Source: Comamonadaceae bacterium (GTDB lineage: Bacteria; Pseudomonadota; Gammaproteobacteria; Burkholderiales; Burkholderiaceae_C). From it: DNA of 62,071 bases. Made by a program: the position numbers and the translations under genes. Below are positions 23,792 through 33,574 of this stretch, piece by piece; the first letter of the stretch is position 1, and each line of letters opens with the position of its first letter. The stretch is from positions 1 to 62,071 of the forward strand of contig CANGDZ010000012.1 of the NCBI GenBank assembly GCA_947452785.1. The letters run 5' to 3'. The notes under the pieces are model-generated. The model saw only the letters and a list, made by a program, of their open reading frames with translations. It was not told where the DNA came from and did no database searches.

Positions 23792-25294
23792 TCAAGGCGC
23801 CCAACCCCCGCCCAGGGCACGGTAAAGGCTAACCGTGTTTTGTGCGTACTGGGTTTGAACCTGGATCAAAGCCTGCTGCGCTGTAAACAAGGCGCGTTCG
23901 GCGTCCAGTGCATCGAGGTAGCTGCTGGCACCTTGGGTGTAACGCAGTTGCGCCAAGCGGCTGCGGTCTTGTTCGGCCTGGGTTTGCGCGGCCTGGGCAT
24001 CCCATTGGGCTTTCAAGGTGGCGCGGCCCGCCAAGCCGTCAGACACTTCACGAAATGCGGTTTGGACCGTTTTTTCATATTGCGCTTGGGCGATGGACCG
24101 GTTCGCTTGCGCTATTTTCAAATTGCTCTCGTTGCGTCCTGCATCAAAAATGGGTTGCAAAATTTGTGCGCCAAAGCTCCAAGCCATAGGGCCATTTTGA
24201 AACAACTGAGTCAGGTCGTTGCTGGCACGCCCCAGCGTGCTGGTCAGGGTGATTTTGGGGAAAAATGCCGCGCGCGCCGCGCCAATGTTGGCGTTGGCCG
24301 ACTGCAATTGGTATTCCGCTTGGGCCACATCAGGGCGGCCCAACAGCACTTGTGACGGCAAGCCCACAGGCAGTTCGGCCCAGCGCAGGGGCTGCCAGCC
24401 TTGGAGCGAGTCAGAGCCCGAGCCCGTTTTCAAGAGGCTGGCAGGCAAGGGCTGGCCGACCAACAAGGTCAGGGTGTTTTCGTCCAGCGACTGTTGGCGC
24501 TGCAGTTGTGCGCGGGCGATTCGCGCAGACGCCATCAGGCTTTGCGCCGCGCGCAGGTCCAGCAAAGAGCTGGCGCCTTGGTCAAAACGCAGTTGCAAGA
24601 GTTTGAGCGTGGCTTCGCGCGTGGCCAGGGTTTTGTCGGTGAGCGCCAGCAAGGCCGCATCGCTTTGCCAAGCCAGCAAGGTAGAGGCCACCGAAGCCAG
24701 CAAGCCGATGTGCACGGTCTTGCGGGCTTCTTCGCTCGCCAAGTACTGGGATCGCGCAGCATCCGTCAGGTTGCGCAGGCGCGAGAACAGATCCACCTCA
24801 TAGGCGGGCACGGCTGTCAGTGACAAACCGGTGGTGTAGCTGCTCGTCAGGCCACCCGATGCGGTGGTTTGGCGTGATCCGCCAAGACCGACGTTGACGC
24901 TGGGCAGCAGGTCCGCCTGGCGCACGCCGAGTTGGGCTTGGGCCAATTCGATGTTCAAGACCGCTACACGCAAGTCGCGGTTGTTGGCGATCGCCATCTC
25001 CAGCAGCGGCTTGAGCACCGGGTCTGTGGCAAACGGCGTGTTCTTCAGCGAGAGAGCCGATTCGAGTGCATCGTTGCCTGAAACCGGCAAAGCCGCTGGT
25101 GCAGCACCGCCAAATTGCGCCGCCACAGGCAGCTCGGGCCGGGTGTAGCTGGGAGTCAGGCTGCTACATCCGGTCAAGCTGGACAGGCCCAGCAGGCTGA
25201 TCAGGCCAAGGCCGCTGAGGCAGTGGTTAACATTCTTGCCAAGCAGCTTCTGGCGCAAGGCGTTGACGGTGGAGTGAGGTTCAGGGCGGTTCAT
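23792..25294 (-). CDS. RND efflux outer membrane channel lipoprotein (NodT/TolC family)
   Basis: The 500-residue protein has a signal sequence ending in the lipobox SLTGCSSL (cysteine about residue 43). The family start PSYTRPELPVAAQF follows, and then two repeated OEP domains with long helices and the conserved DLFSRLRN and PIFDAGRNESN segments. It forms a trimeric tunnel through the outer membrane. Its ATG overlaps the stop codon of the pump gene by four bases, so the two are translationally coupled. It is the last gene of the three-gene efflux operon. Confidence 0.92.
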   Translation of the reverse strand: MNRPEPHSTVNALRQKLLGKNVNHCLSGLGLISLLGLSSLTGCSSLTPSYTRPELPVAAQFGGAAPAALPVSGNDALESALSLKNTPFATDPVLKPLLEMAIANNRDLRVAVLNIELAQAQLGVRQADLLPSVNVGLGGSRQTTASGGLTSSYTTGLSLTAVPAYEVDLFSRLRNLTDAARSQYLASEEARKTVHIGLLASVASTLLAWQSDAALLALTDKTLATREATLKLLQLRFDQGASSLLDLRAAQSLMASARIARAQLQRQQSLDENTLTLLVGQPLPASLLKTGSGSDSLQGWQPLRWAELPVGLPSQVLLGRPDVAQAEYQLQSANANIGAARAAFFPKITLTSTLGRASNDLTQLFQNGPMAWSFGAQILQPIFDAGRNESNLKIAQANRSIAQAQYEKTVQTAFREVSDGLAGRATLKAQWDAQAAQTQAEQDRSRLAQLRYTQGASSYLDALDAERALFTAQQALIQVQTQYAQNTVSLYRALGGGWAP

Positions 25295-28200
25295 GGCTGA
25301 CCATCCTTGGCGGTATTGGGCATATCCACATTCGGTTCATGCGCATAAATTTTTCGTTGGCGTTCACTGCCTTTGAAAATCCGCCGCACCACGACAAAGA
25401 ACACCGGCACAAAAAATACCGACAAAGTGGTGGCTGAAATCATGCCGCCCATCACCCCAGTGCCGATCGCGCGCTGACTGGCCGAACCGGCACCGCTGGC
25501 AATGACCAACGGCAAGACACCCAAGATGAAAGCCAGCGAAGTCATCAAAATTGGGCGAAAGCGCAGGTGCACCGCTTCGAGTACGGCGCTGACCAGGTCT
25601 TTGCCCTGCGCGTGCAGGTCTTTGGCAAACTCGATGATCAACACCGCGTTTTTCGCTGACAAGCCGATGATGGTGATCAAGCCGACTTTGAAGTAAATAT
25701 CATTCTCCAGACCACGCCAAGTGGTGGCCAAGGTCACGCCCAGAACGCCCAGCGGCACGACCAAAATCACCGCAAACGGGATGGACCAGCTTTCATACAA
25801 AGCTGCCAAACACAGGAACACCGCCAGCAAGGAAAAGGCAAACAAAATCACCGCGGTCGAGCCCGAGAGCTTTTCTTCGTAGGACTGTCCTGTCCATTCA
25901 AACGCAAAGCCCGGTGGCAACTGGCCGGCCAGGCGTTCCATTTCGGCAATCGCCGCGCCCGTGCTTTGGCCTGGCGCTGGTTCACCCGCTATGCGCATGG
26001 TGGGGTAGCCGTTGTAGCGCACGGTCTGCATCGCGCCGGTGATCCACTGCGTCGAGGCAAAGGATGCAAAGGGCACTGGCTGACCTTGGGCATTGAGCGC
26101 GTTCAACCTGAGCAGGTCTTCGGCTTGCATCCGGGTGGTCGCATCGGCTTGCACCACGACGCGCTGCAAGCGACCGGCGTTTGGAAAGTCGTTGACATAG
26201 GCGGAGCCCAGAGCGGTGGACAAAGCGGTGTTGATTGCGCTGAAGTTCACCCCCAGGGCGCTGGCTTTGTCGCGGTCAATTTGCAATTGCAATTGCGACG
26301 CGTCTTCCAAACCGTCAGGGCGAACGGCTTTGAGCAAAGGGCTTTTGCCGGCCATGCCCAGCATTTCGTTGCGCGCAGCCAAGAGAGCGTCGTGGCCCAG
26401 ACCGCCGCGGTCTTGCAAGCGGAAGGCAAAGCCATTGGCACGACCCAACTCCGGAATCGGCGGTGGGCTGACCGGGAAGATGAAGGCGTCTTTGATGCCC
26501 ATCAGTCCGCCAAAGGCGCGCCCGGCCAAGGCCTGTGCCGAGTGGGTCAAGGCATCGCGTTGATCCCAGTCTTTCAGGGTGATGAAACCAAGGGCGGCGT
26601 TTTGACCTGTTCCGGCAAAGCTAAAGCCCAGCACGCTGACCATGCTTTGCACCTCCGATTGCTTGAGCATATAGGTCTCTACTTGGTCCATGACCTGCTT
26701 GGTGCGGTTCACCGTGGCGCCCGGCGGCAGTTGTACATTGACCAGTATGTTGCCCTGGTCTTCGTTCGGCAAAAAGGAGGTGGGCAGGCGATTGAACAAC
26801 ACCACCACGGCGGCAATGATGGCCAAGTAGACCACCAGCATGCGGCCTGCGCGGCGAATCAAGCGTGCCACCCAGCCTTCGTAAGTCTGCGTGGTGCGGG
26901 TAAAACCGCGGTTGAACCAACCAAAAAATCCCGTCTTGGCATGGGCGTGGCCGGCTTGCACCGGTTTGAGCAAAGTAGCGCACAGCGCCGGAGTGAACGA
27001 CAGCGCCATAAAGGCCGAGATCAGAATCGAGATCACCATCACCGCAGAAAATTGGCGGTAGATGTTGCCGATTGAGCCTTTGAAAAAAGCCAAAGGCACA
27101 AACACCGACACCAGCACCACGGTCACGCCAACAATGGCGCCCGAGATCTGGCCCATGGCTTTGCGCGTGGCGGTCAAGGGCGGCAGGCCTTCGTCGTTCA
27201 TGATGCGTTCAACGTTCTCCACCACCACAATCGCATCGTCCACCACAATGCCAATCACAAGCACCATGGCAAACATGGTCAGCACATTGATTGAGTAGCC
27301 CAGCGCGTACAGACAGGCAAAGGTGCCCATCAAGGTGATCGGCACCACCAGCGTGGGGATGATGGTGTAGCGGATGTTTTGCAAGAACAAGAACATCACC
27401 AGAAACACCAGGAACACAGCCTCCAGCAAGGTTTCTACCACCTGTTTGATCGAAATTTCTACAAATTTGGAGCTGTCGTAAGGGATCGTGGCTTGCACGC
27501 CCGGTGGGAAGTATTTGGACAGTTCGTCCAGTCGTTTGCGAATCGCTTTGGCTGTGGCCAAGGCGTTGCCTGTGGGTGAGAGCTGTACGCCAATGCCGCT
27601 CGACGGATTGCCGTCCAGACGGGTTTGCGGGCTGTAACTTTGTGCGCCCAACTCGATGCGGGCCACGTCTTTGAGTCGCACCGCCGAGCCGTCTGCGTTA
27701 GCGCGCAAGACAATGTTGCCAAACTCCTGGGTGGTACTCAGCTGCCCTTTGACCACCACGGTGGCAAAAATGGACTGACCGGGCAGGTTGGGCAAGTCGC
27801 CAATCGTGCCGGAAGCCACCTGTGCGTTTTGCGAAGCGATGGCGGCGGACACATCGGTGGCCGAGAGGCGGTAGCCGTCCAGCTTGGCCGGATCGATCCA
27901 CACCCGCATGGCGCGTTCGGTGCCAAACAACTGGGCTTGGCCGACGCCGGGCACGCGCTGGATTTCGGGCAGGATGTTGCGCGAGGCGTAATCGCCCAAG
28001 GCCACCGGGTCAAAGTCAGGATTGCTGGACGACAAAATGGTGAACAGCAAAAAGTTTGAGCGCGCTTTGTCCACTCGCACGCCTTGTTGCGTGACGGCTT
28101 GGGGCAGACGCGGTGCGGCTCGGCTCAAGCGGTTTTGCACGTCGACCTGTGCCAAGTCCGGACTGGTGCCTGGCTCAAAACTGAGGGTGATCGAGCCCGT

Positions 28201-28458
28201 GCCGTCGGCTTGCGCCACCGATTCCATGTACAGCAAGCCGGGCGAGCCGTTCATCTCTCGCTCGATCACGGACAAAACGCTGTTTTCAAAGGTCTGGGCT
28301 GAAGCGCCGGGGTAGGCGGCCGACACAATGATGGATGGGGGTGCCACAGCCGGGTATTGCGCCACGGGCAGTTGCGTGATGGATACGGCGCCCAGGGCCA
28401 GTACAAATAGGGCAATCACCCACGCGAAGATGGGGCGGTCAATGAAGAAGCGAGCCAT
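25291..28458 (-). CDS. RND multidrug efflux pump, HAE1 family (AcrB/MexB type)
   Basis: The 1055-residue inner-membrane proton/drug antiporter begins MARFFIDRPIFAWVIALFVL, as AcrB does. It has the transmembrane 4 motif GIVVDDAIVVVENVERIM near residue 400 with the paired aspartates of the proton relay. Two large periplasmic loops and the transmembrane 10 lysine in GLSAKNAVLIIEFAK near 940 are also present. The tail is short and charged. GAGGT lies upstream of the ATG. It sits between the adaptor gene (9-base gap) and the channel gene (4-base overlap). No TetR or other regulator is adjacent, so control is not visible. Confidence 0.95.
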   Translation of the reverse strand: MARFFIDRPIFAWVIALFVLALGAVSITQLPVAQYPAVAPPSIIVSAAYPGASAQTFENSVLSVIEREMNGSPGLLYMESVAQADGTGSITLSFEPGTSPDLAQVDVQNRLSRAAPRLPQAVTQQGVRVDKARSNFLLFTILSSSNPDFDPVALGDYASRNILPEIQRVPGVGQAQLFGTERAMRVWIDPAKLDGYRLSATDVSAAIASQNAQVASGTIGDLPNLPGQSIFATVVVKGQLSTTQEFGNIVLRANADGSAVRLKDVARIELGAQSYSPQTRLDGNPSSGIGVQLSPTGNALATAKAIRKRLDELSKYFPPGVQATIPYDSSKFVEISIKQVVETLLEAVFLVFLVMFLFLQNIRYTIIPTLVVPITLMGTFACLYALGYSINVLTMFAMVLVIGIVVDDAIVVVENVERIMNDEGLPPLTATRKAMGQISGAIVGVTVVLVSVFVPLAFFKGSIGNIYRQFSAVMVISILISAFMALSFTPALCATLLKPVQAGHAHAKTGFFGWFNRGFTRTTQTYEGWVARLIRRAGRMLVVYLAIIAAVVVLFNRLPTSFLPNEDQGNILVNVQLPPGATVNRTKQVMDQVETYMLKQSEVQSMVSVLGFSFAGTGQNAALGFITLKDWDQRDALTHSAQALAGRAFGGLMGIKDAFIFPVSPPPIPELGRANGFAFRLQDRGGLGHDALLAARNEMLGMAGKSPLLKAVRPDGLEDASQLQLQIDRDKASALGVNFSAINTALSTALGSAYVNDFPNAGRLQRVVVQADATTRMQAEDLLRLNALNAQGQPVPFASFASTQWITGAMQTVRYNGYPTMRIAGEPAPGQSTGAAIAEMERLAGQLPPGFAFEWTGQSYEEKLSGSTAVILFAFSLLAVFLCLAALYESWSIPFAVILVVPLGVLGVTLATTWRGLENDIYFKVGLITIIGLSAKNAVLIIEFAKDLHAQGKDLVSAVLEAVHLRFRPILMTSLAFILGVLPLVIASGAGSASQRAIGTGVMGGMISATTLSVFFVPVFFVVVRRIFKGSERQRKIYAHEPNVDMPNTAKDGQP

Positions 28459-28467
28459 GTGGTGACC

Positions 28468-29757
28468 TCAAGGACGCGCCGGCGCGGGTGTTGCAACGGA
28501 GGATTTGGCCGCTGGGTTCGCTGCAGGTGGGGTGAGTGTGGGTTTCCAGCTTACGGGTTTGACGGGCGCATCACCCTTCATTTTTTGGAAACCTTCCACC
28601 ACCACCTGTTCACCTTCCTTCAATCCTTCCAGCACGATCCATTGACCGTCTTGCTGGCCACTGAGTTTGACTTTGCGGGTTTCGACCTTGCCATCGTTGA
28701 TCACGACCTTGACGCTGTCGCTTTCACCCGTACGCAAGACCGCCTGCTGGGGAAGCAACACCGCTTGCGCCGCTGTGGCTTGTTGGCTTTGAATGCGCAC
28801 AAACATGCCTGGCAACAACAGTCCCTTGGGGTTGGGGAATTTGGCGCGCAGCGTGACTTGGCCTGTGCCCGCATCGACGGTCAAATCAGAGAACAACAAT
28901 TGGCCGGTGTGCGGATAGGCACTGCCGTCGTCCATCAGCAAGCGAACCTGGGTGGCTTGAGCGGCTTGCGCGTTTTGCAATTTGCCACTGGCCATGTCGC
29001 TGCGTAGGCGCAAGACTTCGCTCGCCGACTGGGTGAAGTTCACATACATCGGATCGATTTGCTGCACCAAGGCCAGGGGTGTAGCCTCACCTTGGCCGAC
29101 CAAAGCGCCTTCGGTGACCAAGGCGCGACCAATGCGGCCGGCAATGGGCGAGCGTACTGCCGCGTAATTCACATTCAACTGCGCTGTTTCAATATTGGCC
29201 TGGGCCACGGCCACATCGGCCTGGGCTTGTTTGAAGGCCGCCACGGCGCTCACATACTCTTGCTGGCTGATGGCGTTGGCCTCCATCAGGGGTTTGTTGC
29301 GTTCAGCTTGCGCCTGGGCTTGGGCCAGATTGGCGCTGGCCTTGGCCAAGTTGGCCTGGGCGCTGCTGAGCAGGGCTTTATAGGGGGCGGCGTCGATCTG
29401 GAACAGCGGCTGATCCGCTTTCACGTCGCTGCCTTCCATGAATTGGTTTTTCAGCAAAATGCCGGCCACCCGCGCGCGAACCTGCGCGACCCGAAAGGCT
29501 TCGGTGCGGCCTGGCAGCTCCGTGGTCAAGCCAATCTTGGCAAACGCGGTGGTCACTACGCTCACCTCGGGGGGCGGGGCGGCACCTGCTCCGGGGGCAA
29601 CCCCAGCGGCAGGCGGCTTGCCAGAAGGGCAGGCGCACAGCATGCTGCTCATGAGGCCGATGAAGGCCCATTTGGCCAGCATGGAGGTTGGCAAAGTGGT
29701 GGGGGCGTGGACGTGCGTGAACTGATGGCTGGCCAACATGCAAAAGCTTTCAATCAT
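28468..29757 (-). CDS. RND efflux periplasmic adaptor (AcrA/MexA type)
   Basis: The 429-residue membrane fusion protein links the pump to the outer membrane channel. A hydrophobic signal with the lipobox-like MLCAC lies near residue 40-45. Then come the barrel-sandwich start PGRTEAFRVAQVRARVAGIL, a coiled-coil hairpin of about 60 residues rich in Ala/Gln (100-165), and VRSPIAGRIGRALVTEGALV. The Pro/Ala-rich C-terminus ends in PAPARP. The ATG at 29757 has no strong ribosome binding site; ATGs at 29739 and 29682 are alternatives, the latter giving a shorter lipoprotein signal. It is the first gene of the efflux operon. Confidence 0.92.
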   Translation of the reverse strand: MIESFCMLASHQFTHVHAPTTLPTSMLAKWAFIGLMSSMLCACPSGKPPAAGVAPGAGAAPPPEVSVVTTAFAKIGLTTELPGRTEAFRVAQVRARVAGILLKNQFMEGSDVKADQPLFQIDAAPYKALLSSAQANLAKASANLAQAQAQAERNKPLMEANAISQQEYVSAVAAFKQAQADVAVAQANIETAQLNVNYAAVRSPIAGRIGRALVTEGALVGQGEATPLALVQQIDPMYVNFTQSASEVLRLRSDMASGKLQNAQAAQATQVRLLMDDGSAYPHTGQLLFSDLTVDAGTGQVTLRAKFPNPKGLLLPGMFVRIQSQQATAAQAVLLPQQAVLRTGESDSVKVVINDGKVETRKVKLSGQQDGQWIVLEGLKEGEQVVVEGFQKMKGDAPVKPVSWKPTLTPPAANPAAKSSVATPAPARP

Positions 29758-29958
29758 AATTTCAGCGGGAAAAGGACGTTGCCTTTAAAGGCCGTCGCCG
29801 CACGCACAATGCCAGCCGAACAAGGGCTGGCGGCTTGGTAGGCGCTGATTTCAGTATATCAAGCAGCCTTGTCCCTTCAGTTCAGGCCCCAGTATGGGCT
29901 GTGCCACAATCGCCGCCTTCTGTCCGCTTGGCGTCTCCTGTGGATTCGCGGTCGACAG

Positions 29959-31248
29959 ATGCACTCCTTATTTATGCCTGCCTCGCTTTTCGCCACCTCT
30001 TTTTCTTCGCTGCCCGGAACCTTGGGCATCGACTTCGGTACCTCCAACTCCGCTGTGTCTTGGGCGCAGGGTTCAGATTCGGCGCGCTTGATTGCGCTGG
30101 AGGGTGACGCCACGACCCTGCCCACCGCTTTGTTTTTTGATGCCGAGACCCACAAAACCCATTTTGGTCGTGAGGCGCTGGCGATGTATTTGGCTGGGCA
30201 CGACGGTCGTTTGATGCGCTCCCTCAAAAGTCTGCTGGGCAGTCCTTTGCTGATGGAACGCACCAGCGTGAACCACCAATTGGTGAGTTTTCAAGACATC
30301 ATTGGCCTGTTCTTGGCCGAGTTGGTGGGGCGCGCCCGTATCCAGTTGGGCGGTTTGCCGCGGCGTTTGGTCTTGGGTCGCCCGGTACATTTTGTCGATG
30401 ATGACCCTGAGCGCGACGCCTTGGCGCAGCGCATGCTTTTGGAAGTGGCTGAGAAGTTGGGCTTTGAGGACATCTCCTTTCAATTGGAGCCGATTGCAGC
30501 CGCCTTGGATTACGAACGCCGTTTGCAGGAAGAGCGCATGGTGTTGGTGGTCGACGTGGGCGGAGGTACCTCGGACTTCACCGTGGTGCGGCTGGGGCCT
30601 GAGCGCATGGCGCAAGCACATCGCCAGTCCGATATCCAGGCCACTACCGGTGTGCACATTGGCGGCACCGATTACGACAAACAGCTGAGCTTGGCGCAAT
30701 TGATGCCCTTGCTGGGCTACAAACACACCGGACCCGATGGGCGCGAGGTGCCAAGCCGCCCCTTCATTGACCTGAGCACCTGGCATTTGATTCACTGGCA
30801 GCAAAGTCCCAAAGCGATTCGCGATGCTCAGGCCTTGCGCGTCAACTACAGCCAGTCTCAACTGCATGATCGCTTGATGAAGGTGCTGCGTGAGCAACTC
30901 GGTCATGGGCTGGCGCACAGTGTCGAGCAGGCCAAGATCGCCTGCTCGAACGGCGCTGCGCACCAAGCACTGGATTTGAGCCTGGTCGAAACCGGGTTGG
31001 CAGCCGAGATGTCGGGCAGTGCGCTGGCCGAGCATTTGCACGCCCTGCTGGCACAGGTGGTGGCTTGTGCGCAATCTTGCGTACACGAGGCGGGCTTGCA
31101 GAGCGCGCAGATCGATGCCCTTTATCTTACTGGTGGGTCATCGGCCTTGCAGCCCTTTCAGCAGGCTTTGCGCGAGGCTTTTCCTGAGGCCGAATTGGTC
31201 ACCGGCGACTTGTTTGGCGGTGTGGCTTCGGGATTGGCCTACGGCTAA
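29959..31248 (+). CDS. Hsp70-family protein, YegD-like
   Basis: The 429-residue protein contains an actin-fold nucleotide-binding domain without a DnaK substrate-binding domain. The phosphate-1 loop is LGIDFGTSNSAVSW, the second phosphate loop is VLVVDVGGGTSDFTVVR near residue 195, and the adenosine motif is LYLTGGSSALQPF near 392. A segment GRPVHFVDDDPERD is typical of YegD relatives. The ATG at 29959 was chosen as the nearest start to the domain; an upstream frame to 29869 is not conserved. It is divergent from the efflux operon across 201 bases. The client or role is unknown. Confidence 0.88.
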   Translation: MHSLFMPASLFATSFSSLPGTLGIDFGTSNSAVSWAQGSDSARLIALEGDATTLPTALFFDAETHKTHFGREALAMYLAGHDGRLMRSLKSLLGSPLLMERTSVNHQLVSFQDIIGLFLAELVGRARIQLGGLPRRLVLGRPVHFVDDDPERDALAQRMLLEVAEKLGFEDISFQLEPIAAALDYERRLQEERMVLVVDVGGGTSDFTVVRLGPERMAQAHRQSDIQATTGVHIGGTDYDKQLSLAQLMPLLGYKHTGPDGREVPSRPFIDLSTWHLIHWQQSPKAIRDAQALRVNYSQSQLHDRLMKVLREQLGHGLAHSVEQAKIACSNGAAHQALDLSLVETGLAAEMSGSALAEHLHALLAQVVACAQSCVHEAGLQSAQIDALYLTGGSSALQPFQQALREAFPEAELVTGDLFGGVASGLAYG

Positions 31249-31252
31249 AGCG

Positions 31253-32098
31253 TCAACGCAACAAGGCCGCGGGCGCGATGGAGGCGCCCTCGATCTTGTG
31301 TTTTTTCAAAGCCTCGGCTACAAAGCCTGAAGCCTTCATGTCTTCGACAAACTGGCGCAAATAAGCTTGCGCTTCAGGACTGCGGCCTTTGGGCAGTCCC
31401 ATGGCCTGCTCGATGACCATGAAGCGCCCTGGCAGCAAACGCAAGTTAGGCAGGCGTGCCGCGTCCATTTGCAGTTGTTGCTTGACGCCTGCGGCCACAT
31501 CCAGTTGCTCACTCAGAAAGTAATCGACGGTGGTGGGGGAGGTGGGTGCGCGGTGCAACTGGGCTTGCTTGATCTCACGCGTCAGGTACAGGTCGTAAGC
31601 GCTGCCTTTGCCCACAGCCAACCGCACGCCCGGGCGGTCCACTTCTTCGTTGCGCTGTAGCGGGGAGTCTTGGCGCACCAGGTAGCTGCCCTCAATCAAC
31701 ACATAAGGCGCAGTAAAGGCAATGCCTTGGCCGCGCACCGGATCCACCGCAAAAAAGCCCACGTCCGCTTGCTCGTTCGTCACCGCGTCGACCGATTTGC
31801 CTGCGGCGTCAAACGTGACCAAGGCCAAGCCCACGCCCAGGCGGCGCGCTAATTCAGAGGCCAAGTCCACCGAGACACCCATGGCCTGGCCGCTGGTCGG
31901 GTCTTTTTGGGCGAGGATGGGGTTGCCCAGATTGATCGAGGCACGCAGCGTGCCGGAGGGGGCAAATTGTTGAGCGATGGACGTCATGGATTGCGCGATA
32001 GAAAAAGTGGAACAAAGGATCAGACCGACGGCAGCCCAAAATGGGCGACGGAGAAATGAAGTGCTGACAGACTGGCGGCGTTGCATTGAACAGGGCAT
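31253..32098 (-). CDS. Periplasmic solute-binding protein (amino-acid ABC transporter type, SBP_bac_3)
   Basis: The 281-residue protein has a signal peptide (basic QRRQ, hydrophobic core FWAAVGLILCSTFSIAQS) and a type 3 solute-binding fold. GTLRASINLGNPIL starts the domain, and GVSVDLASELARRLGV and QADVGFFAVDPVRGQGIAFTAP are conserved. It would deliver a polar amino acid or similar solute, but no permease or ATPase gene is adjacent. The ATG at 32098 has GTGGA upstream; 32086 is an alternative, and the longer frame to 32383 is not plausible. Its stop is 4 bases from the stop of the convergent Hsp70-like gene. Confidence 0.85.
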   Translation of the reverse strand: MPCSMQRRQSVSTSFLRRPFWAAVGLILCSTFSIAQSMTSIAQQFAPSGTLRASINLGNPILAQKDPTSGQAMGVSVDLASELARRLGVGLALVTFDAAGKSVDAVTNEQADVGFFAVDPVRGQGIAFTAPYVLIEGSYLVRQDSPLQRNEEVDRPGVRLAVGKGSAYDLYLTREIKQAQLHRAPTSPTTVDYFLSEQLDVAAGVKQQLQMDAARLPNLRLLPGRFMVIEQAMGLPKGRSPEAQAYLRQFVEDMKASGFVAEALKKHKIEGASIAPAALLR

Positions 32099-32264
32099 GA
32101 TGTTTCCACTTGAGGGTGGCCACAGTTTCGCAGGCTTTGCCTGCGGCTCAAGCCACCCGGGAGACAAAGGGTACTGACAAACCCGGATGCCATTATTTCT
32201 CATGCCGCATAGCATCTGCCTGACAAGGCGCCAATCGGGGTGCTTTGCATCCAGGGAACCCTTC

Positions 32265-33131
32265 ATGAAATTCCAATTTTTGAAAAATTCGCTGAGTAGC
32301 GCGCTGGTCGTGACTGCTTTATCCTTCATGGGTGGCATGGCCACCACGGCGCAAGCACAAGCTGACAAACCTGCTGCAGCCACCGGTAAAACCGAGCTCT
32401 TGTGGCTGGGTCAAGCCGGATTTCGCATTCAAAGCCCGGGCGGAAAAACCATCATCATCGACCCTTGGCTCACTGGGGGACCCAAAACGCCCGCAGCCTT
32501 CAAGTCCGATTTTTCGGCCCTGGGCAAGGTGGACCTGCTCTTGGTGACCCACGGTCACGTCGACCACTTGGGCGATGCCCCCGCCTTGGCCAAGCTTAAC
32601 AATACCGTGCTGTACGGCCCCGCCGACATGGTGACTCCATTGATCACCTTGGGCTTGTTGCCGGCCAATTTGGGCCACCGCTTCAATAAAACGGGCAGTG
32701 TCAAACCGCTACCCGGCATCAAGGTCACTGCCGTGCAGGCCGAGCATTCCTCTTTGATTGTGTTTAACAACCCAGCCTCGGGCAAACCCGAGTCGCATCC
32801 TGCCGGTGAAGCCGTGGGATACATCATCGAAATGGAAAACGGCTTCAAAATTTGGCACATGGGCGATACCGGTCTGTTTGGCGACATGAAGTTTATTTTT
32901 GACCGCTACAAGCCCGATCTGGTACTGATCCCGATTGGCGGAAACTTCACCATGGACCCCGAAGATGCGGCCTACGCCATGAAGAATTGGATTCCTGCCA
33001 AGATGGTGATGCCCATCCATTACAACTCCAACCCCCTGACCAAAGGGACCTTGGGTGAGTTTGTGGAAGCCATGAAGGGCAGCAAAAGTCAGGTCGTGCC
33101 GATGACCGAAGGCCAAACACAGGCATTTTGA
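32265..33131 (+). CDS. Exported metallo-beta-lactamase-fold hydrolase
   Basis: The 288-residue protein has a signal peptide (residues 1-33, ending ATTAQAQA). The UPF0173-type hydrolase domain follows: WLGQAGFRIQSPGGKTIIIDPWL, the zinc motif THGHVDHLGDA near 106, HMGDTGLFGDMK near 204, and MPIHYNSNP near 250. Relatives without a signal peptide are cytoplasmic; here a periplasmic location is inferred. The ATG at 32265 was chosen because it gives a proper signal peptide. The substrate is unknown. Confidence 0.88.
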   Translation: MKFQFLKNSLSSALVVTALSFMGGMATTAQAQADKPAAATGKTELLWLGQAGFRIQSPGGKTIIIDPWLTGGPKTPAAFKSDFSALGKVDLLLVTHGHVDHLGDAPALAKLNNTVLYGPADMVTPLITLGLLPANLGHRFNKTGSVKPLPGIKVTAVQAEHSSLIVFNNPASGKPESHPAGEAVGYIIEMENGFKIWHMGDTGLFGDMKFIFDRYKPDLVLIPIGGNFTMDPEDAAYAMKNWIPAKMVMPIHYNSNPLTKGTLGEFVEAMKGSKSQVVPMTEGQTQAF

Positions 33132-33197
33132 GTCTTGGAAGAGGTGAAATCGGGCGTATCCTGTGCGCTTGATTTCACTTCTTTTCTTGGGCGCTCC

Positions 33198-33530
33198 ATG
33201 TTGTACAAATTCAAATCCAAAGCAACCAGCGATCTGATCATGCTCGGGCCTGACGCCCAGCGCTTGCTCAGGCTTATGGGTTCGGACGGGGCGCCCAAAG
33301 GCATCTTCACGGTTGAACACCAGCCCCAAGCCATCGCAGCCCTAGAGGCGTCGATTGCGCAAGACGAAGCACGGATAGCTGACCTTCTGGCCGAACGGAT
33401 CTCCGAGGGTGCGGACGATAGCGGCGCAGCGACCACTGAGACCGTCAGCCTCAAACGCCGCGCGCAACCGATGCTCGAGATGCTGCGCCGCAGTGTGGCT
33501 GCCAAGGCCGATGTGGTGTGGGGTGTTTGA
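33198..33530 (+). CDS. DUF1840 family protein
   Basis: The 110-residue protein begins MLYKFKSKATSDLIMLGPDA, a clear DUF1840 start. It continues with KGIFTVEHQPQAIAALEASI and ends with RAQPMLEMLRRSVAAKADVVWGV. The family is small and found mainly in beta- and gammaproteobacteria; its function is not known to me. The ATG at 33198 begins the conserved domain. It lies 66 bases after the hydrolase gene and converges on the DUF192 gene. Confidence 0.85.
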   Translation: MLYKFKSKATSDLIMLGPDAQRLLRLMGSDGAPKGIFTVEHQPQAIAALEASIAQDEARIADLLAERISEGADDSGAATTETVSLKRRAQPMLEMLRRSVAAKADVVWGV

Positions 33531-33574
33531 TCGGCGCAGTGTGAGCGCAGACTAGTCAGCGCTTGAAGTCATTT